Source: G963677085 sp963677085 (lineage in GTDB: Bacteria; Planctomycetota; Planctomycetia; Pirellulales; Thermoguttaceae). From it: a stretch of 64,000 bases of DNA. Position numbers and translations under genes: made by a program. Of the stretch, positions 26,592 through 35,023 are shown one piece after another. Each line of letters begins with the position of its first letter. Positions within the stretch are counted from its first letter, which is position 1. The stretch lies in NCBI GenBank assembly GCA_963677085.2, contig CAXXFH010000005.1, forward strand, positions 248,001-312,000, given 5' to 3'. The notes beneath the pieces were generated by a model. The model did not search any database, was not told the origin of the DNA, and worked only from the letters and a program-made list of their open reading frames with translations.

Positions 26592-28805
26592 ATGAAACGG
26601 ACAACATATTTTCGCACGGCATTCATCGCGATTCCGTGCCTGGTTGTCGTAGTAGCTGCTTCCCATGCGTTCGAAAGCGAACCGTCGGAACGTATGCTGG
26701 TCGACGTCGCCAAACCTCTCGACGAGAAGGCGGCAACCACCTGTGACGCCCACATCGAACGCCTCGGTTCGGTTCTCCGGGTTCACACCGGCCACACCGA
26801 AGAACGGCCTGGCGTTACCTTCATTCCTCCCAACGGACGTTGGGATGTGACCGGCTTCGGCTATGTCGAAACAACCGTGAAGAACGTCGGAAAACGTACG
26901 CTCAGCGTCCATGGCGCCGTCGACAACCCGAAAGCCGAACGTTCTACCAGAACGAACTGCTGTATCGAGTCGTTGACTCTTCGGCCCGGCGAAGAGCAGG
27001 CTTTACGAATCCCCATTCGTGCTCGGGTACCGACGGCGCTTCGGACGAAACTCTCGGGTATGAGGGGAACCCCAGGCGGCTTCCAAAACCGTAGCCGCAA
27101 AACGATCGATTCGTCCAACGTAATCGGTATCTCAATCTATGTATATCGCCCTTCGGCCGACCAGGCATTCGAGGTTTCAAACCTCCACGCCGAAGTGGGT
27201 GAAGGCCCGGCGTTTCCGTTGCCGAAAAACATCGACGACCTCTTCCCGATGATCGACCGGTTCGGACAGTATCAACACAAGGACTGGCCAGGCAAGACCC
27301 ATTTGGACGACGACTTAGGCGCCCAGCGTGAGCGCGAGGCAACCGATCTGGCCGCACATCGAGGCCCCGAAGCTTGGAACCAATACGGCGGTTGGCTCGC
27401 CGGCCCACGGCTGGAAGCTACCGGACGCTTTCGCGTGGCCAAATGGCGCGGCAAGTGGTGGTTCGTCGACCCCGAAGGGTGTCTGTTCTGGTCGCATGGG
27501 CTGGTGCGCGTCACTTGGTCGTGTGGTTACACGCCGGTCACCGGCCGCGAACACTTGTTTGTCGACTTGCCCGAACCCGACTCATTGTTCGGCGCGTTCT
27601 ACGGTAAGAGCACCTGGGCGATCGCCGGAAACTATCAGCGGGGTACAGAGACTTACAACTTCTCGGGCGCCAACCTGTTGAGGAAATACGGTCCCAACTG
27701 GCCGGAGGATTACGCCAATCTGACGCATCGCAGGTTCCGCAGTTGGGGACTGAACACTTTGGCCAACTGCTCGCAGCCGGCCATTTACCTTCAGCACAAG
27801 ACGCCCTACACGGCAACCGTCTACAGTATCGATTCTCCGCCGCAGGATACGCCCGGCGGGACTGGCTACGTGGCCACGATCCACGACGATAGCCGAGTGA
27901 TCGAGGGTACCAGCGGCGGCTGGGGAAAGTTTCCTGATGTGTTCGACCCCAGTTTCAAGGCTACGTTACTGAAGGAAGTGGCCCTGCACCGAGGCAAGGC
28001 GGTGGGCGATCCCTGGTGCCTGGGCTACTTCCCGGGCAACGAGCTTAGTTGGGGGCGAGATGAATCGTCACTAGCCCGAGACGTGCTTGCCTCGCCCGCC
28101 GACCAACCGGCCAAGCAGGTGTTAGTCGACGATCTGAAGAAAAAATACGGAGAGATCGAAAAACTCAACACTGCCTGGAATGCCGGCTATGCCAGTTGGG
28201 ACGCCATGCTTCGGTCGACCACTCGACCCGATGAAAAGCAGGGACACGAGGATCTGGCCGCCTTCCTGGACCGAATCGCCGAGGCCTATTTCCGCCAGTG
28301 TCGTGAAGCGGTCAAGGAAGTTGATCCCCAAGGACTCTACCTCGGTTGCCGTTTCGCAGGGTGGGGCCACGCGACGGTCTTCCGTATTGCGGCCAAATAC
28401 AGCGACGTTGTTAGCGTAAACCGCTACACCCATAGCTTGGCCGACCTCCGTCTACCCGAGGGCATCGACAAACCGGTGTTGATCGGCGAATTCCACTTCG
28501 GGGCCCTCGACCGTGGTAAATTTCACCCCAGCTTAATCGCAGTGCACGACCAACAAGCGAGAGGCGAAGCCTACGAAACCTACGTCCGCAGCGCGCTGCA
28601 AAACCCGCTGATCGTCGGCACCCATTGGCATCAGTTCGGCGACCAGGCGACCACGGGCCGCGACGACGGCGAGAATTTCCAAAACGGTTTTGTCGACGTC
28701 TGCGACACGCCCTACTCGGAAACGGTCGAAGCATGCCGCCGGATCGGCTATCGCATGTACGAACTCCGCGCCGAGCAAGACACGACCGAACAGGGCGATC
28801 GTTAG
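26592..28805 (+). CDS. Secreted GH50-like glycoside hydrolase (beta-agarase/galactosidase type)
   Basis: A 737-residue exported enzyme. Signal peptide at residues 1-26, an N-terminal CBM-like beta-sandwich (about 30-215, VETTVKNVGKRTLSVHGAVD), a linking segment, then a TIM barrel opened by KWWFVDPEGCLFWSHGLVR, a motif I associate with GH50 agarases. Candidate catalytic residues are Glu near 484 (FPGNELSW) and Glu near 632 (VLIGEFHFGA), the usual clan GH-A pair at the ends of strands 4 and 7. AGGAGA is 7 bases before the ATG. Natural substrate probably agarose, neoagaro-oligosaccharide or another beta-galactan; family assignment from motifs only. Confidence 0.75.
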   Translation: MKRTTYFRTAFIAIPCLVVVVAASHAFESEPSERMLVDVAKPLDEKAATTCDAHIERLGSVLRVHTGHTEERPGVTFIPPNGRWDVTGFGYVETTVKNVGKRTLSVHGAVDNPKAERSTRTNCCIESLTLRPGEEQALRIPIRARVPTALRTKLSGMRGTPGGFQNRSRKTIDSSNVIGISIYVYRPSADQAFEVSNLHAEVGEGPAFPLPKNIDDLFPMIDRFGQYQHKDWPGKTHLDDDLGAQREREATDLAAHRGPEAWNQYGGWLAGPRLEATGRFRVAKWRGKWWFVDPEGCLFWSHGLVRVTWSCGYTPVTGREHLFVDLPEPDSLFGAFYGKSTWAIAGNYQRGTETYNFSGANLLRKYGPNWPEDYANLTHRRFRSWGLNTLANCSQPAIYLQHKTPYTATVYSIDSPPQDTPGGTGYVATIHDDSRVIEGTSGGWGKFPDVFDPSFKATLLKEVALHRGKAVGDPWCLGYFPGNELSWGRDESSLARDVLASPADQPAKQVLVDDLKKKYGEIEKLNTAWNAGYASWDAMLRSTTRPDEKQGHEDLAAFLDRIAEAYFRQCREAVKEVDPQGLYLGCRFAGWGHATVFRIAAKYSDVVSVNRYTHSLADLRLPEGIDKPVLIGEFHFGALDRGKFHPSLIAVHDQQARGEAYETYVRSALQNPLIVGTHWHQFGDQATTGRDDGENFQNGFVDVCDTPYSETVEACRRIGYRMYELRAEQDTTEQGDR

Positions 28806-28842
28806 CAGGAAACGTAACGCAAGGGTAAACGACATCAGTCTC

Positions 28843-28867
28843 GGTCCCAAGCCAGAGCTTGGGAACC
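28843..28867. terminator. Hairpin between convergent genes, repeat-type
   Basis: TCCCAAGC-CAGA-GCTTGGGA, an 8-bp stem with a 4-base loop, lies 38 bases after the GH50-like gene and 33 bases after the sigma-factor stop on the other strand. There is no T-run, so bidirectional termination is only suggested; the sequence is also of dispersed-repeat type. Confidence 0.4.
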
Positions 28868-28899
28868 AGGATGTTGGCAACATTCCCTGCCGCGCGATT

Positions 28900-29526
28900 C
28901 TACGAATGCGTGTGCGGCTCGACCTGGGTGGTTTCGTCGCCGTAGAATCGGGTGAGCTTTTCGCGGAGCATTAGCCGCGCGCGTAAGAGGCGGACCTTGA
29001 CGTTCGACGTGCTTATATCCAAGGTTTCGGCCGTCTCGGCGGTTGATAGGCCCTCGACGTCGCGAAGTAGAAACACTAGGCGGTATTTCTCGTCGAGTTC
29101 CTCCAGAGCCTTGTCGAGGATTTCCCGAATCTCATGCCGACTGGCAATGTCTTCGGGTGTTTCCTGCCACTGGGCAATGTACTCGGGACGCGGAACGTCG
29201 TCGTAGCTCTCGTTGCTACGGTCTTCGGCCAGGGGAACCGTTTGACGCCGTGCCCGTTTTCGCAACAGGGCCAAGGCGTGATTCGTAGCCACCCGGGTAA
29301 GCCAGGTCGAGAACCGAGCGTCTTCACGAAAGCCCTTGAGCTTCTCGATCACACTGACGAACGTCTGCTGGACCACCTCCTCGGCATCGGCTGCCTGTCC
29401 CACGATGCGCATCGCCAACGTGAAGATTCGACCCTCGTAACGCTGTACCAGCGCGTCGAAGGCTTCGAAGTCTCCCCCCTTAGCTCGGCGGACCAGAGAA
29501 ATATCGCCGTCGATTCCGTCGATCAT
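28900..29526 (-). CDS. ECF RNA polymerase sigma factor (RpoE-like)
   Basis: A 208-residue group-4 sigma factor. Region 2 spans about 20-90 (FDALVQRYEGRIFTLAMRIV, DAEEVVQQTFVSVIEKL, FSTWLTRVATNHALALLRKR). Region 4 spans about 135-190 (LEELDEKYRLVFLLRDVEGL, LDISTSNVKVRLLRARLML). Good start: AGGA 7 bases before the ATG at 29526. No anti-sigma gene adjoins it: the next gene on this strand, at 25.7-26 kb or beyond, is not on the same strand. How it is controlled cannot be seen from the window. Confidence 0.92.
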   Translation of the reverse strand: MIDGIDGDISLVRRAKGGDFEAFDALVQRYEGRIFTLAMRIVGQAADAEEVVQQTFVSVIEKLKGFREDARFSTWLTRVATNHALALLRKRARRQTVPLAEDRSNESYDDVPRPEYIAQWQETPEDIASRHEIREILDKALEELDEKYRLVFLLRDVEGLSTAETAETLDISTSNVKVRLLRARLMLREKLTRFYGDETTQVEPHTHS

Positions 29527-30446
29527 GGATCTTTCCTATTGCCGAAGCCTGCCCTTTGCCATGATTGGTGTTGGTCTGTACTACTAGCCTCAAAGATCGT
29601 TAAGTTTTTGACAAAGACTAGCGACCAGCGGGAGCGGCTTCTTGCCCGGGTGCGGTAGCACCGGTTGGTTGGCGGCCCTGCCGCCCTGCGGTTAACTCAA
29701 GCCGAAAATTCCTGGCACTTTAACGTCCTACACAACCGGACGCCAGGATACCACTATGGAGGGCTTACTGCCAGCGGGCGTTTTCGCTTCTCACACCTCA
29801 AACCGAAAACAATCTTGACGGTGGAGCCGCAAATGAACGCGGACAGGAAGTTTCTGGCATCGAAACGGCTATCTGGTGTGCCAGGCTTTTCAGAGCATTT
29901 TTTTTCACGGCGTGGTCCGTCAGATGTCCCAGGTTCTCCAGGCGTTTTTTTTCATCTGCGCGAATCTGTGTCCATTTGCGGCTTCCATCTGTTTTCCGTC
30001 TGAATTGCCCGAAACGCCACCTCACAGAGGCTGGTGGTCGCTTCGCAGCACGATACGGCCTCGAACCGCTCGAAACAACACTGTATTACGTGGTTGCGGT
30101 TCACGAACCTGTCCAACGAATCCCCACATTCCTAACCTGCTGTGCAATCGCACTACGCGGCACGCTCCGGAGAAATCCCCTAAACGCGCTCAATTCCGTG
30201 GCCCTCAATGCTTTCGCTGCCTGCGTCGACATACTATACTGACGGACTCTATCGGTTACTTTCAATGGGGGGGTAGTGTTCTCGATGAGACCAAACCCAG
30301 GCTGCAGCGTCATTTGCCCGTGCCAACACTGTTTGCCTGAGCTAGCACTGCATGCCGAGTCGATCCTTCCCCCGATTGTTGACCATACAGCGATTTTCGC
30401 CTAAAACCCCAAACGCGACTCTCCTGCCCCTGCCAAGGAGCCCACT
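29527..30446. other. 920-bp gene-free interval with repeats
   Basis: Holds repeat R1 (29583-29691) and an inverted pair of the motif GCCGCAAATG (near 29824 on the plus strand, near 29980 on the minus strand), next to CACAGATTCGCGCAGATG, a dispersed sequence often met in planctomycete genomes. Two runs of eight or more T lie at 29899 and 29945. No credible gene; the frames present overlap these repeats and have no start signals. Confidence 0.55.
29583..29691 (+). repeat. Dispersed ~110-bp repeat R1, second copy
   Basis: CCTCAAAGATCGTTAAGTTT, ACTAGCGACCAGCGGGAGCG and GGCGGCCCTGCCGCC occur in order. Nearly identical to the copy at 57833-57943. It lies upstream of the sigma-factor gene, which runs the other way. 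Confidence 0.85.
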
Positions 30447-33134
30447 GTGAGCATTCAGAATCTCGACAAGATTTTTGAGCCCCATCGCGTTGCCGTGATC
30501 GGAGCGAGCGATACGCCGACAAGCGTAGGTTACACGGTCCTGAGAAACCTAATTGGTTCGGGATTCCGGGGAGTCGTTTATCCGATCAATCCGAAGCGTG
30601 AATCTGTCCAGGGAGTCCAGGCTTACAAAGACATTCCCAGTTTGCCTCACGCGCCCGACTTAGCAGTCATTTGCACCCCAGCCACCACGGTACCCGCGAT
30701 TGTCCGCGAGTGCGGCGAGGCCGGCACTCGGGGCATCGTCATCATTTCGGCCGGATTCCGTGAAATCGGCGAAGAAGGCCGCGAACTCGAACGGCTGGTC
30801 CTAGCCGAACAGGAAAAATACGAAGGCATGCGAATCCTGGGACCCAACTGCCTGGGAATCATCGTGCCAGGTATCAACCTCAACGCCAGTTTCGCCGCCG
30901 CCACGCCTGCCAAGGGACACGTGGGATTCATCTCCCAATCGGGCGCGCTTTGTACTTCCGTGCTCGATTGGGCCATCGACGAAGGCATCGGCTTCTCCTA
31001 CTTCGTCTCCGTGGGGAACATGCTCGATGTGGACATGGCCGACCTGATCGATTACTTCGGTTCGGCTACCGACACGCAGTCGTTGATCCTCTACATCGAA
31101 TCGATCTCCGAAGCCCGCGAATTCGTTTCGGCAGCTCGAGCGTTTTCCCGAACCAAGCCCATCGTGGCCTACAAGGCCGGCCGATTCGCCGAATCGGCTG
31201 CCGCAGCAGCTTCCCACACGGGTGCCATGGCCGGAGTCGACGCCGTCTACGAGGCTGCGTTCCAACGGGCCGGCATCGAGCGGATCTTCCAGGTCGAAGA
31301 CATGTTCGACTGTGCCGAACTGCTCGCCCGTCACGAACCACCCAAGGGCGACCGCCTGGCGATTATCACCAATGCCGGTGGCCCGGGCGTGATGACGACC
31401 GATGCCCTGATCGCCCGCGACGGTAAGTTGGCCTCCATCGCCGATGAAACGATGGAGAAGCTCAACGAGATTCTTCCCCCTTGCTGGTCGCACGGTAACC
31501 CAATCGACGTGCTCGGCGATGCCCCACCCGACCGTTTTGCCAAGGCCGTCGAAGTGGTGGTCAAGGACAAGAACGTCGATGCGATCCTCGTAATTCTGAC
31601 GCCCCAAGCCATGACCGACCCCACGGCCACTGCACACGCGGTGGCCAAGGTCTCGGCAAAGGCCAACAAACCGGTAATCGCGGCTTGGATGGGAGGCCGA
31701 GTGGTGAGCGAGGGAGTGCAAGTACTTAGTGAAGCGGGCATTCCCACGTACACCACACCGGAACAAGCCGTTCGGGCGTTTATGCACTTAGTCTCCTACG
31801 CTCGCAACCTGCAAATCCTTCACGAAACGCCGCGCGATATGCCGGTCGATTTTAGCCTGGATCGCCAACGGCTACGCGGCGTGTTCGACACGCTACTGAC
31901 CGAGGGTGGGGATATCCTCTCCGAGAACGTATCGAAAGCCTTCCTGGAAGCCTACGAGATTCCAGTAACCAAACCCCAGGCAGCCCGCACTCCGGATGAA
32001 GCCGTGGAGATTGCACGCCGGGCAGGATACCCCGTGGTACTGAAAATCCACTCGCCGCAGATTACCCACAAGACCGATGTCGGCGGTGTCGCGTTGAATA
32101 TATCGGACGAGGCGGCCGTGCGTGCGACCTTCGAAAAGATGACCACCAAGGCGAAAAACCTTCGCCCCGACGCCGACATCGTGGGCGTTACCGTTCAGAA
32201 AATGGTGAGCTACCCCAATAGCATCGAACTGATCATGGGGGCAAAGAAGGACCCGATCTTTGGCTCCGTAATCATGATTGGTGCGGGCGGAACCGCGGCC
32301 GAGGTCTTCAAGGATCGCGCGTTGGGCTTGCCGCCGTTGAACGAATCGTTGGCCCGGCGGATGTTAGAGTCGCTGAAGTCGTGGCCCTTGCTGCGAGGCT
32401 ATCGCGGTAAGCCTGGCGCAAACATCGACCGGCTAATCGAAATCATCATGCGGTTCTCCTACCTCGTGGCCGACTACCCCGAGATCAAGGAGTTTGACAT
32501 CAACCCGTTGCTGGTCACGCCCGAAGACGTCATTGCTCTGGACGCCCGAGTGGTTGTCGACCGCGAAGTGATGGCCCATTCGGTGCGGCCCTATGCCCAC
32601 TTAGCGATCCGACCCTACCCGGAGGAGTTTGTTGCCCACCGGCAACTCAAAGACGGAACGCCCGTCATCCTTCGACCGATCAAGCCGGAAGACGAACCTA
32701 TGTGGCACGACCTGCTGGGCAGTTGCTCGACGCAGTCGCTTTGGTTCCGCTTCAGCTACCTGTTCAAACAAACCACACACGAGATGGCTACCCGATACTG
32801 CTTTGTCGACTACGACCGCGAGTTGGGTATCGTGGCCGAGGTCGAGGAAGAGGGCGAACGGAAGCTGATCGGCGTGGGCCGCTTGGTGGCCGACATGAAT
32901 CGTGAGACGGCCGAGTACGCGGTGATCGTCGTCGATCGCTGGCACGGCCACGGCCTGGGTGGCACGCTAACCGACTACTGCCTCGAAGTGGCTCCGAAAT
33001 GGGGTGTCAGAAAGGTCGTCGCGGAAACGTCCAAAGAAAACACCCGCATGTTGGCTACGTTCCGCAGCCGCGGCTTCGAGATGGATGAACACTCGACCGA
33101 AGACGTGGTGTTGGTCCGCAAGGATGTGGACTAA
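30447..33134 (+). CDS. Fused NDP-forming acyl-CoA synthetase / GNAT acetyltransferase (Pat-like)
   Basis: An 895-residue protein. Residues 1-460 are the CoA-binding/ligase part of ADP-forming acetyl-CoA synthetases (VAVIGASDTPTSVGY; ILGPNCLGI; GFISQSGA; the catalytic-His motif SHTGAMAG). Residues 490-710 are an ATP-grasp domain (PVVLKIHSPQITHKTDVGGV; EFDINPLLVT). Residues 735-895 are a GNAT domain with the acetyl-CoA loop WHGHGLGG. This is the layout of bacterial protein-lysine acetyltransferases (Pat/YfiQ), which acetylate and silence acetyl-CoA synthetase. In YfiQ the His is lost and the ligase part is inactive; here it is kept, so catalytic ligase activity may survive. GTG start with AAGGAG 6 bases upstream. 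Confidence 0.88.
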   Translation: MSIQNLDKIFEPHRVAVIGASDTPTSVGYTVLRNLIGSGFRGVVYPINPKRESVQGVQAYKDIPSLPHAPDLAVICTPATTVPAIVRECGEAGTRGIVIISAGFREIGEEGRELERLVLAEQEKYEGMRILGPNCLGIIVPGINLNASFAAATPAKGHVGFISQSGALCTSVLDWAIDEGIGFSYFVSVGNMLDVDMADLIDYFGSATDTQSLILYIESISEAREFVSAARAFSRTKPIVAYKAGRFAESAAAAASHTGAMAGVDAVYEAAFQRAGIERIFQVEDMFDCAELLARHEPPKGDRLAIITNAGGPGVMTTDALIARDGKLASIADETMEKLNEILPPCWSHGNPIDVLGDAPPDRFAKAVEVVVKDKNVDAILVILTPQAMTDPTATAHAVAKVSAKANKPVIAAWMGGRVVSEGVQVLSEAGIPTYTTPEQAVRAFMHLVSYARNLQILHETPRDMPVDFSLDRQRLRGVFDTLLTEGGDILSENVSKAFLEAYEIPVTKPQAARTPDEAVEIARRAGYPVVLKIHSPQITHKTDVGGVALNISDEAAVRATFEKMTTKAKNLRPDADIVGVTVQKMVSYPNSIELIMGAKKDPIFGSVIMIGAGGTAAEVFKDRALGLPPLNESLARRMLESLKSWPLLRGYRGKPGANIDRLIEIIMRFSYLVADYPEIKEFDINPLLVTPEDVIALDARVVVDREVMAHSVRPYAHLAIRPYPEEFVAHRQLKDGTPVILRPIKPEDEPMWHDLLGSCSTQSLWFRFSYLFKQTTHEMATRYCFVDYDRELGIVAEVEEEGERKLIGVGRLVADMNRETAEYAVIVVDRWHGHGLGGTLTDYCLEVAPKWGVRKVVAETSKENTRMLATFRSRGFEMDEHSTEDVVLVRKDVD

Positions 33135-33168
33135 CGGTAGCGAGTCCACCCAACCACAACAAAAACAC

Positions 33169-33202
33169 AACATGCCCACGCAGACGCCTGTGTGGGCATG
33201 TT
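33169..33202 (+). terminator. Hairpin terminator or dispersed repeat after the acyl-CoA synthetase gene
   Basis: AACATGCCCAC (33169-33179) pairs perfectly with GTGGGCATGTT (33192-33202), an 11-bp stem with a 12-base loop, 34 bases after the stop. CGTTTCTC follows, a weak T-rich tail. Same CATGCCCACG family as the hairpins at 20.7 and 25.5 kb. Confidence 0.55.
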
Positions 33203-33329
33203 CGTTTCTCAGACCGATAACTAACAATGATCCGAGTTTTCGCTCTGAAGGGGCGTGAGACGAGGGGTTAGCGACGAGCATGGTCAGTTTTGACCTGCGT
33301 TTTCTCGTCCCTCGTCTCTATTGGATCCT

Positions 33330-33421
33330 GCATTGCTTGTGGAACGAGGGCGACCAACGGGAGCCCGGATTGCGGGAGCAGAACGCAACGAAGTGTTCCA
33401 CAATCAACCTCGGAATCAATA
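33330..33421 (+). repeat. Dispersed ~92-bp repeat R3, direct copy
   Basis: GCATTGCTTGTGGAACGAGG at the left and AAGTGTTCCACAATCAACC near the right end. The complementary strand of 23331-23423 is the partner. Non-coding, ahead of the sulfatase gene; the remaining bases of 33203-33572 hold nothing else recognised. Confidence 0.8.
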
Positions 33422-33572
33422 ATCGCTTGACATGGCTTGGGTTAACGCTGTGCGCTTCGCAAGACGCATTCAGTTTGAGTTCATTATGTTTTTTGGCCAG
33501 CGGCGTTTCAATTTGATAAGATGGTTCAAGTCCATATTCCTTTCCGTCGGTGTTACCTCGTGGAGATCAACC

Positions 33573-35015
33573 GTGAGATACTTGCCTTTCGTTTGTTTGT
33601 CGATCTGCGTCTATCTGCTTGTGCCGACGGTCACGTGCGTTGCCGCGGAGCGACCGAACTTCGTTTTCTTCATCACCGACGACATCTCGCCCGACGACCT
33701 GGGCTGCTACGGCAGCCAAACGGTGCAAACGCCAAACATCGACCGCATGGCCGCCGAAGGCATGCGATTTACCAACGCCCAGTTGACCATCAGTAGTTGC
33801 AGCCCTAGCCGTTGTAGCATCATCACAGGGCGATACCCTCACAACACGGGCGCGCCCGAGCTTCACACCAACCTTCCGGCTGATCAGTTCATGTTTCCCC
33901 AGCGGCTGCGCGAGACTGGTTACTACACGGTCCTGTCAGGCAAGAACCACATGGGTCCGGCGGTTTCGGCGGCGTTTACCAGGATTTCCCGTGGGAAAGG
34001 GCCGGGTAAAGAGGGCGATTGGGTCGACATCCTCCGCGATCGTCCGAAAGACCAACCCTTCTTCTGTTGGTTTGCGTCGACCGACGCCCATCGACCCTGG
34101 CAATTCAATGACGAAGCGCCGCGTTACACGCCAGACGATGCCGAAGTGCCGCCGTTTCTTTACGACGGTCCGCTGACACGAAAAGACTTGGCTGAATACT
34201 ACCACGAAGTTAGCCGTACGGACTTTTACCTCGGCCAACTTCGTGCCGAACTGAAACGCCAAGGCATCGAAGACAATACGTACATTATCTACATGGCCGA
34301 CAACGGACGACCGTTTCCACGCTGTAAAACCCGGCTGTACGATAGCGGCATCCATACGCCATTTATCGTCTTCGGACCAACGGTCAAACGGGAAAGTGTA
34401 TGTAACGCTCTGGTCAGCTCCATCGACATCGCGCCGACAATTCTGCAACTGGCCGGACAACAGAAGGCGCCCAGTATTCAAGGCGTCAGTTTCGCCACGT
34501 TGTTGAAAGACCCCAACGCCAAAATTCGCGATTACGCCTTCGCCGAGCACAACTGGCACGTCTTCCAAAGTCACGAGCGGATGGTGCGCTACGGCGACTG
34601 GCTCTACATCCGCAACGCCTGGCCAGAGCGTCAGAATTTGTGTGTCGAGTCTGATCCGACCTACCCGTCGGGCAAGGAACTTTGGGATGCCCACGCCAAG
34701 GGCCTATTGAAGCCGCATCAAATCGATATCTTCCAGAAACCCCGCCCGGCCGAGGAGTTGTACAACGTTGCCAACGACACAGACCAGTTGCACAACGTGG
34801 CCACCGAACCCGCACACCGTGACATGCTTATCAAGCTGCGAGGAATACTCGACCGCTGGAGCAAGGAAACGGGCGACACGATTCCGGACGACCCGACACC
34901 GGACAGGCAAAACGCCGACGGCAAACGCAATTCGACGTTCGAGCACCGCACCATGCCGGGCACGGAGACCAACGCCGCACACATCAACCACCCGGGCCCT
35001 ATCTTCGCCGAGTAA
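33573..35015 (+). CDS. Secreted sulfatase
   Basis: A 480-residue formylglycine sulfatase. Signal peptide LPFVCLSICVYLLVPTVTCVA, then RPNFVFFITDDISPDDLGCYG (metal-binding Asp pair), C-S-P-S-R at residues 76-80 for cofactor formation, YTVLSGKNH, and IIYMADNGRPFPRCK with the second metal-binding Asp-Asn. The GTG at 33573 is chosen: GGAG lies 7 bases upstream and the signal peptide begins there; the frame is open to 33432 but the extra residues are charged and unlike a leader. The sequence is similar in plan to the sulfatase at the window's left edge. It converges with the GHMP-kinase operon, 8 bases from that operon's end. Substrate unknown. Confidence 0.9.
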   Translation: MRYLPFVCLSICVYLLVPTVTCVAAERPNFVFFITDDISPDDLGCYGSQTVQTPNIDRMAAEGMRFTNAQLTISSCSPSRCSIITGRYPHNTGAPELHTNLPADQFMFPQRLRETGYYTVLSGKNHMGPAVSAAFTRISRGKGPGKEGDWVDILRDRPKDQPFFCWFASTDAHRPWQFNDEAPRYTPDDAEVPPFLYDGPLTRKDLAEYYHEVSRTDFYLGQLRAELKRQGIEDNTYIIYMADNGRPFPRCKTRLYDSGIHTPFIVFGPTVKRESVCNALVSSIDIAPTILQLAGQQKAPSIQGVSFATLLKDPNAKIRDYAFAEHNWHVFQSHERMVRYGDWLYIRNAWPERQNLCVESDPTYPSGKELWDAHAKGLLKPHQIDIFQKPRPAEELYNVANDTDQLHNVATEPAHRDMLIKLRGILDRWSKETGDTIPDDPTPDRQNADGKRNSTFEHRTMPGTETNAAHINHPGPIFAE

Positions 35016-35023
35016 TCACACTG

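Noticed and set aside
29665..30340. Small plus-strand frames in the long gap
   Set aside because: They begin inside repeat R1 or run through T-rich repeats; no start signal.
30801..31787. 328-residue minus-strand frame inside the acyl-CoA synthetase gene
   Set aside because: High-GC shadow; its translation is Gly/His/Val-rich without a family signature, whereas the plus frame is a full enzyme.
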